Made by a program: the position numbers and the translations under genes. Of a stretch of DNA of 64,000 nucleotides, positions 60,140-64,000 are shown one piece after another. The stretch is from Caldilineaceae bacterium. GTDB taxonomy: Bacteria; Chloroflexota; Anaerolineae; Caldilineales; Caldilineaceae. The notes beneath the pieces are model-generated. The model saw only the letters and a program-made list of their open reading frames with translations. It had not been told where the DNA came from and did no database searches. The stretch spans positions 365,396 to 429,395 of the forward strand of contig JAJDXQ010000043.1 of assembly GCA_022823185.1 (NCBI GenBank), given 5' to 3'. How positions within the stretch are numbered: position 1 is the stretch's first letter; each line of letters opens with the position of its first letter.

Positions 60140-60949
60140 TCACGCGGGAACTTGATACTTGACACCCAACGCGGCGCTTGTGATCATGTCATGCGCTCTG
60201 CCTGTGCAATCACAGTGCACGTATACACATCCGTCAATGACGATCCTGAGATTGTCTGGGTATTTCGCAGCCCAATCGGTATTCCCCGCGCCCATTCGAC
60301 GTCCCCAGTATTCTCGGAAGAGCACCACGCGACCATCCGAATCGATGTAGGCTTCGGACAGTTCTCTTTCCTCGCTGGCCGGCAGCCCGCCCGTGTCCCA
60401 AGCGCGCATACATTGGAATGTCCTCTTCCCTATCTTCACTGCGTAGGTTCCCGCGCCGACTCCCGTCCGGCCAGTCGTGGAATAGGCGCCGTCAGATTGG
60501 CGCTCATAGCGGCCCTCATCGAGTATCTCTCGTTTCTCACCTCTACCCCAATCGGCGCCGAACCATTCATCTTTGAACGTTCTCAGCACCTTTCTGCCGT
60601 CCATGTCCTGGACAACGGCAAGCCATCTCGTCTCTTCCTCATCAAGCCTGGCATAAAAAAGACTCGGCTTGCCAGGAACGTCCCAATCTTCTCTGATGGC
60701 TCGCTCCTGCACCGCGATTTCCACGCAGTCCAGGTTATGCACTCTGGCCGGGCCGGTCACCTCCATTCTTCTTACCGCACTCAGTTCCAGTGTGTCTGAC
60801 TCGTAAGTGGCCTGCATGGAGCGTTCGCCGCAGGTCGGAATTACTGGCCACCATTGAAGCTCTCGAAGGTCGACCTGCGCAATCCTGTTTCGGCTCTTCG
60901 TGATGGAAATAGGGGGTCTAATGACCGGAAACGGATGCGTGAATGACAT
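60140..60949 (-). CDS. Unrecognised protein
   Basis: About 269 residues from the ATG at 60949; a GTG at 60976 in frame is possible. I do not recognise the family. It is rich in charged and aromatic residues, has no signal peptide or membrane helix, and has a line W-W-P-V-I-P-T-C-G-E-R near residue 32 that recalls the W/Y-F-P-L-x-x-G-x-x-W-x-Y opening of some small lipocalin-like or DUF3108-type proteins. Later blocks include W-F-G-A-D-W-G-R-G and S-E-A-Y-I-D-S-D-G-R-V-V-L. It is preceded by its own promoter (61046-61074). Base composition appears less GC-rich than that of neighbouring genes, so it may be acquired. Confidence 0.6.
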   Translation of the reverse strand: MSFTHPFPVIRPPISITKSRNRIAQVDLRELQWWPVIPTCGERSMQATYESDTLELSAVRRMEVTGPARVHNLDCVEIAVQERAIREDWDVPGKPSLFYARLDEEETRWLAVVQDMDGRKVLRTFKDEWFGADWGRGEKREILDEGRYERQSDGAYSTTGRTGVGAGTYAVKIGKRTFQCMRAWDTGGLPASEERELSEAYIDSDGRVVLFREYWGRRMGAGNTDWAAKYPDNLRIVIDGCVYVHCDCTGRAHDMITSAALGVKYQVPA

Positions 60950-61045
60950 TAGGGTTACTGTCCTGGCTGTGGGCACTTTCCTCGTGTGCCGTTTTGGATT
61001 GCCCGCGGCATTGCATCTCCATGCCTGGGCGCCTGGTTTCTCTGA

Positions 61046-61074
61046 ATTCTAGCTGTAACATTGCCCCACGCCAA
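61046..61074 (-). promoter_or_regulatory. Promoter for the unrecognised gene at 60140-60949
   Basis: On the minus strand TTGGCG (61074-61069), a 17-bp spacer and TAGAAT (61051-61046, five of six). The start near 61039 leaves a leader of about 90 nt to the ATG at 60949. Confidence 0.45.
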
Positions 61075-61202
61075 AGGATTGAGTCCGGCGCCGCGCAGAT
61101 TGCGAAAATACGGCGGCTCAGACAGGCTCAGACCGCCCAAATTGGCGGACGCAACTGGCGTCCAGGCGAAGCCAATCGGTCCTGGCCTCATCTCAGACAC
61201 GT

Positions 61203-61232
61203 TTGCGATTCCTGTTCAAAAACGTATATAAT
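61203..61232 (+). promoter_or_regulatory. Promoter for the second Opp operon
   Basis: TTGCGA (61203-61208), an 18-bp spacer and a perfect TATAAT inside TATATAAT (61225-61232). The start near 61239 leaves about 50 nt before the GTG start of the permease at 61290. Confidence 0.6.
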
Positions 61233-61289
61233 GCCAACCACCCCGCGCTCCGCAAACTCGTCTCAAGGATACAGGGAGTAAGCAGCGAC

Positions 61290-62279
61290 GTGCTCGCGTT
61301 CATCGTTCGCAGAATCCTGCTCCTGATACCGACGCTTTTCTTTATCACGGTCGTTACATTTCTGGTGATCGAGTTGCCGCCAGGCGACTACCTGGACGCC
61401 TATGCAGCCAACCTGGCAGCCGGCGGCGACCCGGTTGATCAGGAGCGGCTGGAGTCGTTACGCAAACAGTTCGGACTTGATAAGCCCGCCCACTTGCGTT
61501 ATCTGCAGTGGGTATCCAATGTCCTGCGCGGCAACTTTGGCTTTTCCTTTGAATGGAACACTGCGGTCGAGGATCTCATCTGGGAACGGCTGGCGTTGAC
61601 CTTTGTCATCAGCTTGTCAACGATTCTCTTTACCTGGGTGGTGGGCTTCTTGATCGGCGTCTATTCGGCCGTCAACCAGTATTCGATTGGCGACTACATC
61701 TTTACTACCCTCGGCTTCATCGGTCTGGGGCTGCCCAATTTCCTGATTGCGCTTGTAATCATGTGGTATGCGTTCGATAAGTTTGGCCTGCGTTTGAGCG
61801 GGCTGTTCTCGCAGGAATACCAGGCGGCGCCCTGGAGCATCGCCAAGTTCTTTGACATGGTCACCCACTTGTGGCTTCCACTGATCATCCTGGGAACGGC
61901 CGGCACAGCTGAAATGATTCGTACCATGCGCGCCAATTTGCTCGACGAGCTGAACAAGCCCTATGTCGAAACTGCCCGCGCCAAAGGGCTGAAAGAGCGG
62001 GTGCTGGTGCGGAAGTATCCTGTTCGGGTTGCGTTGAACCCTTTCGTCAGCACGGTCGGCTGGACCCTGCCCAATCTGATTTCGGGCGCCACGATCGTTT
62101 CGGTCGTGTTGAGCTTGCCCACTACCGGTCCGATGCTGTTGGGAGCGTTGATGACGCAGGACATGTATTTAGCAGCCAGCTTCTTGTTGATGCTAAGTGT
62201 GCTAACCGTAATCGGGACATTGGTATCGGATATGCTACTGGCCGTTCTCGACCCGCGAATCCGCATGGAAACGCAGTGA
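61290..62279 (+). CDS. Oligopeptide ABC transporter permease (OppB-like), second system
   Basis: A 329-residue permease, collinear with the OppB-like protein at 57508-58494: V-L-A-F-I-V-R-R-I-L-L-L-I-P-T-L opens it, then P-P-G-D-Y-L-D-A-Y, and the coupling loop R-A-N-L-L-D-E-L-N-K-P-Y-V-E-T-A-R-A-K-G-L. The start is read as GTG at 61290 behind GGGAG (61274-61278), as this aligns with the paralogue; the frame is open 29 codons further up, inside the promoter leader. It forms the channel with the OppC-like protein encoded next. Confidence 0.9.
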   Translation: MLAFIVRRILLLIPTLFFITVVTFLVIELPPGDYLDAYAANLAAGGDPVDQERLESLRKQFGLDKPAHLRYLQWVSNVLRGNFGFSFEWNTAVEDLIWERLALTFVISLSTILFTWVVGFLIGVYSAVNQYSIGDYIFTTLGFIGLGLPNFLIALVIMWYAFDKFGLRLSGLFSQEYQAAPWSIAKFFDMVTHLWLPLIILGTAGTAEMIRTMRANLLDELNKPYVETARAKGLKERVLVRKYPVRVALNPFVSTVGWTLPNLISGATIVSVVLSLPTTGPMLLGALMTQDMYLAASFLLMLSVLTVIGTLVSDMLLAVLDPRIRMETQ

Positions 62280-62338
62280 ACCGCTGGCAATGGGTTGGCG
62301 CCTGACGGTAGGACACCCTGTTTTTGCAAGGAGAATCG

Positions 62339-63502
62339 ATGACGCAGGAATTTCCGCAAAGATCCAATACAGTTTCCCCGGACGAGCCCGAGCTTGATGA
62401 CGTCCCAAACGAACGGGAAAAAATCTTCGTCGCTACGCCGCGGCAGTTGATGTGGTGGCGCTTCCGCCGGCACAAGATGGCACTGTTGAGCAGTGTAACG
62501 TTGATTCTGCTATACCTGGTGGCTCTCACCTGGGAGTTTCTGGCGCCTTACGATCCGCTGCGGCACGACGTGCAATCGGCCTATGCGCCTCCGCAGAAGC
62601 TGCGTTTCTACGATGAAGAAGGGTTCCACTTCCCGCCTATAGTGTATGGACTGAAGGGCGGCCGCGATCCAAAGACTTTCCGCAAGATTTATGAAGTTGA
62701 CAAGACGGCAAAACATCGGATCAGGTTCCTGGTGCGGGGAGACCCATACGAGTTCTGGGGATTCTTGGAGAGCGATCTGCATCTGTTCGGTCTTGAAAAC
62801 AACGAGGGAACAGTCTTCATCTTGGGGGCGGACCGGTTGGGCCGCGACGTATTGTCCCGCTTGCTGTCGGCGACGCGGATTTCCCTCTCAATCGGACTGG
62901 TGGGGGTGATTCTCAGCTTCGTGCTCGGCGTACTGATCGGCGGAATCTCCGGCTTCTACGGTGGTAAGACCGACATCGTGATCCAACGCATCATCGAGTT
63001 TATTCGCGCGATGCCCAGCATTCCGCTCTGGCTGGCTCTGAGCGCGGCAATTCCCAAGGACTGGCCGGTGACGAGGGTCTATTTCGCCATCACGATCATC
63101 CTCTCGTTGATCGGATGGACCGGGCTGGCGCGGGTGGTGCGCGGCCGCTTTCTGTCGTTGCGGGAAGAGGAATTTGTGCAGGCCGCTCGCTTCGCAGGCG
63201 CATCCGAACCGCGCATCATTTTGCGGCATATGACGCCCTCCTTTCTCAGCCACATTATCGCCTCCCTGACCTTGGCCGTTCCGTCGATGATCCTCAGCGA
63301 AACCAGTCTCAGCTTTCTGGGGCTGGGCATGAGACCGCCGGCCCTCAGTTGGGGTGTGCTGTTGCGGGAGGCGCAGAACTTGCAGGCGGTGGCATTGGCG
63401 CCATGGCTGTTGGCGCCGGGCTTGCTGGTGGTCATTGCAGTGCTGGCTTTCAATTTTGTCGGCGACGGCCTGCGCGATGCGGCCGACCCCTATGCGCGGT
63501 GA
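62339..63502 (+). CDS. Oligopeptide ABC transporter permease (OppC-like), second system
   Basis: A 387-residue permease paralogous to 56297-57436. It has an N-terminal acidic stretch, one helix, L-A-P-Y-D-P, then the same extra extracytoplasmic insert of about 75 residues with P-P-Q-K-L-R-F-Y-D-E and R-G-D-P-Y-E-F-W-G-F-L-E, before G-A-D-R-L-G-R-D-V-L-S-R-L and the remaining helices with the coupling loop E-E-F-V-Q-A-A-R-F-A-G. AAGGAG seven bases before the ATG at 62339 decides the start. It is followed by a PhyH-type gene, not by its own ATPases, at least within the window. Confidence 0.9.
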   Translation: MTQEFPQRSNTVSPDEPELDDVPNEREKIFVATPRQLMWWRFRRHKMALLSSVTLILLYLVALTWEFLAPYDPLRHDVQSAYAPPQKLRFYDEEGFHFPPIVYGLKGGRDPKTFRKIYEVDKTAKHRIRFLVRGDPYEFWGFLESDLHLFGLENNEGTVFILGADRLGRDVLSRLLSATRISLSIGLVGVILSFVLGVLIGGISGFYGGKTDIVIQRIIEFIRAMPSIPLWLALSAAIPKDWPVTRVYFAITIILSLIGWTGLARVVRGRFLSLREEEFVQAARFAGASEPRIILRHMTPSFLSHIIASLTLAVPSMILSETSLSFLGLGMRPPALSWGVLLREAQNLQAVALAPWLLAPGLLVVIAVLAFNFVGDGLRDAADPYAR

Positions 63503-63580
63503 GGGGTCCTGGCAAAGAAATGAAGCGGGCGCACGCGATTTCTTGATGGCGTTATCTCAAATCAGACAGGATAGGTGAAG

Positions 63581-64000
63581 ATGACCGAAATTGTGGTTGA
63601 TCGAGCCGACATCGAGTTTTTCCAGGAGAATGGTTACATTCAGTATCACGACTTCCTTTCACAGAAGCAGATCTCCTCGATTCGGCATGCTTTGGATAGC
63701 GCGGTTGCCGGCGAGCGCGAGCGTATACGCGGGGCGGAGCAAGGCGGTCGATTCTCTGAGGAGTATGAGCGAGTCTTTAACCAGATGGTCAACCTGTGGA
63801 CCGATTTCCCGGAGGCGAAGGAGATCGCTCTTGACCGGCGCCTGGCCGAATACGCTCGGCAGTTGAGCCGCTGCCGGCACGTGCGCATTTACCATGACCA
63901 TGCGATGATCAAACCGGGGGGGCAGGAGAGCAAACAGACCAACTGGCACCAGGACGCCCCATACTGGCCGATGGACCCGGTGGGCGCGCTGTCAGCGTGG
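63581..64000 (+). CDS. Phytanoyl-CoA dioxygenase (PhyH) family protein (C-terminus beyond window)
   Basis: The first 140 residues of a non-heme Fe(II)/2-oxoglutarate dioxygenase. The first two ligands are H123 and D125 in N-W-H-Q-D-A-P-Y-W-P, and G-Y-I-Q-Y-H-D-F-L-S is a typical opening. The distal His and Arg lie outside the window. AGGTGAAG precedes the ATG at 63581. It comes 79 bp after the second permease pair and is a distant relative of the gene at 40182. It may hydroxylate an imported substrate. Confidence 0.85.
   Translation, partial: MTEIVVDRADIEFFQENGYIQYHDFLSQKQISSIRHALDSAVAGERERIRGAEQGGRFSEEYERVFNQMVNLWTDFPEAKEIALDRRLAEYARQLSRCRHVRIYHDHAMIKPGGQESKQTNWHQDAPYWPMDPVGALSAW

Larger units (their letters stand above)
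60950..61289. other. Divergent intergenic region with two promoters
   Basis: A 340-bp gap between the unrecognised minus-strand gene and the second, plus-strand Opp operon. It contains a minus-strand promoter (61046-61074) and a plus-strand promoter (61203-61232). Nothing else stands out. Confidence 0.5.

Overview
The window is GC-rich bacterial DNA, coding on nearly its full length, from what looks like a Chloroflexota genome of the Anaerolineae/Caldilineae type. That assignment is inference from gene content: several Gfo/Idh/MocA oxidoreductases, two phytanoyl-CoA dioxygenase-like proteins, two large-format oligopeptide ABC transport operons, a xanthine-dehydrogenase-type molybdoenzyme and many glycosyltransferases. 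No rRNA, tRNA, CRISPR array, transposase or prophage gene was found. The first gene (E1 alpha) and the last (a PhyH-family dioxygenase) are cut by the window edges.

Layout. (1) 1-4805, minus strand: a catabolic operon with a promoter near 4940, reading Ldh-type dehydrogenase, small propeller, TIM-barrel isomerase, D-2-hydroxyacid dehydrogenase, SDR and TPP-dependent E1 alpha; it looks built for oxidising a hydroxy or sugar acid. (2) 5212-12388: hydroxyacid-oxoacid transhydrogenase, a fused FAD/Fe-S oxidase, a mycoredoxin-like protein, a PPK2 kinase and a second SDR, with two copies of a short dispersed repeat. (3) 12618-17173, minus: a molybdenum hydroxylase (fused Fe-S plus Mo subunit, separate FAD subunit) behind a YesL-like membrane protein. 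The N-terminal ferredoxin domain of the fused subunit has lost its cluster cysteines. (4) 17425-24103, plus: metG with a long structured leader, a GT-C-type membrane protein, a VanW-family protein and coaX, closed by a terminator. (5) 24104-36421, minus: an exopolysaccharide/glycan cluster of eight glycosyltransferases and a Wzx-like flippase, running tail to tail with coaX and joined upstream by overlaps to a DnaQ-DinG helicase. (6) 39471-44447, minus: a cysteine hydrolase, a PhyH-type dioxygenase and three Gfo/Idh/MocA proteins, two of them a tandem duplicate. (7) 45024-50710, plus: a fourth Gfo/Idh/MocA protein, a GH63-like glucosidase, an FAH-family hydrolase and a methyltransferase. (8) 50740-64000: a class IV aminotransferase, then two divergent oligopeptide-transport operons flanking an unrecognised protein and a G-rich intergenic stretch.

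Taken together the region suggests a heterotroph that imports oligomers (Opp systems), trims and oxidises sugars and sugar acids (GH63, Gfo/Idh/MocA, Ldh, SDR, FAH-type hydrolase), and builds a surface glycan. Protein coordinates and motifs were read from translation. Family names are from memory of conserved motifs, with no database search. Exact substrates are not determined for most enzymes.
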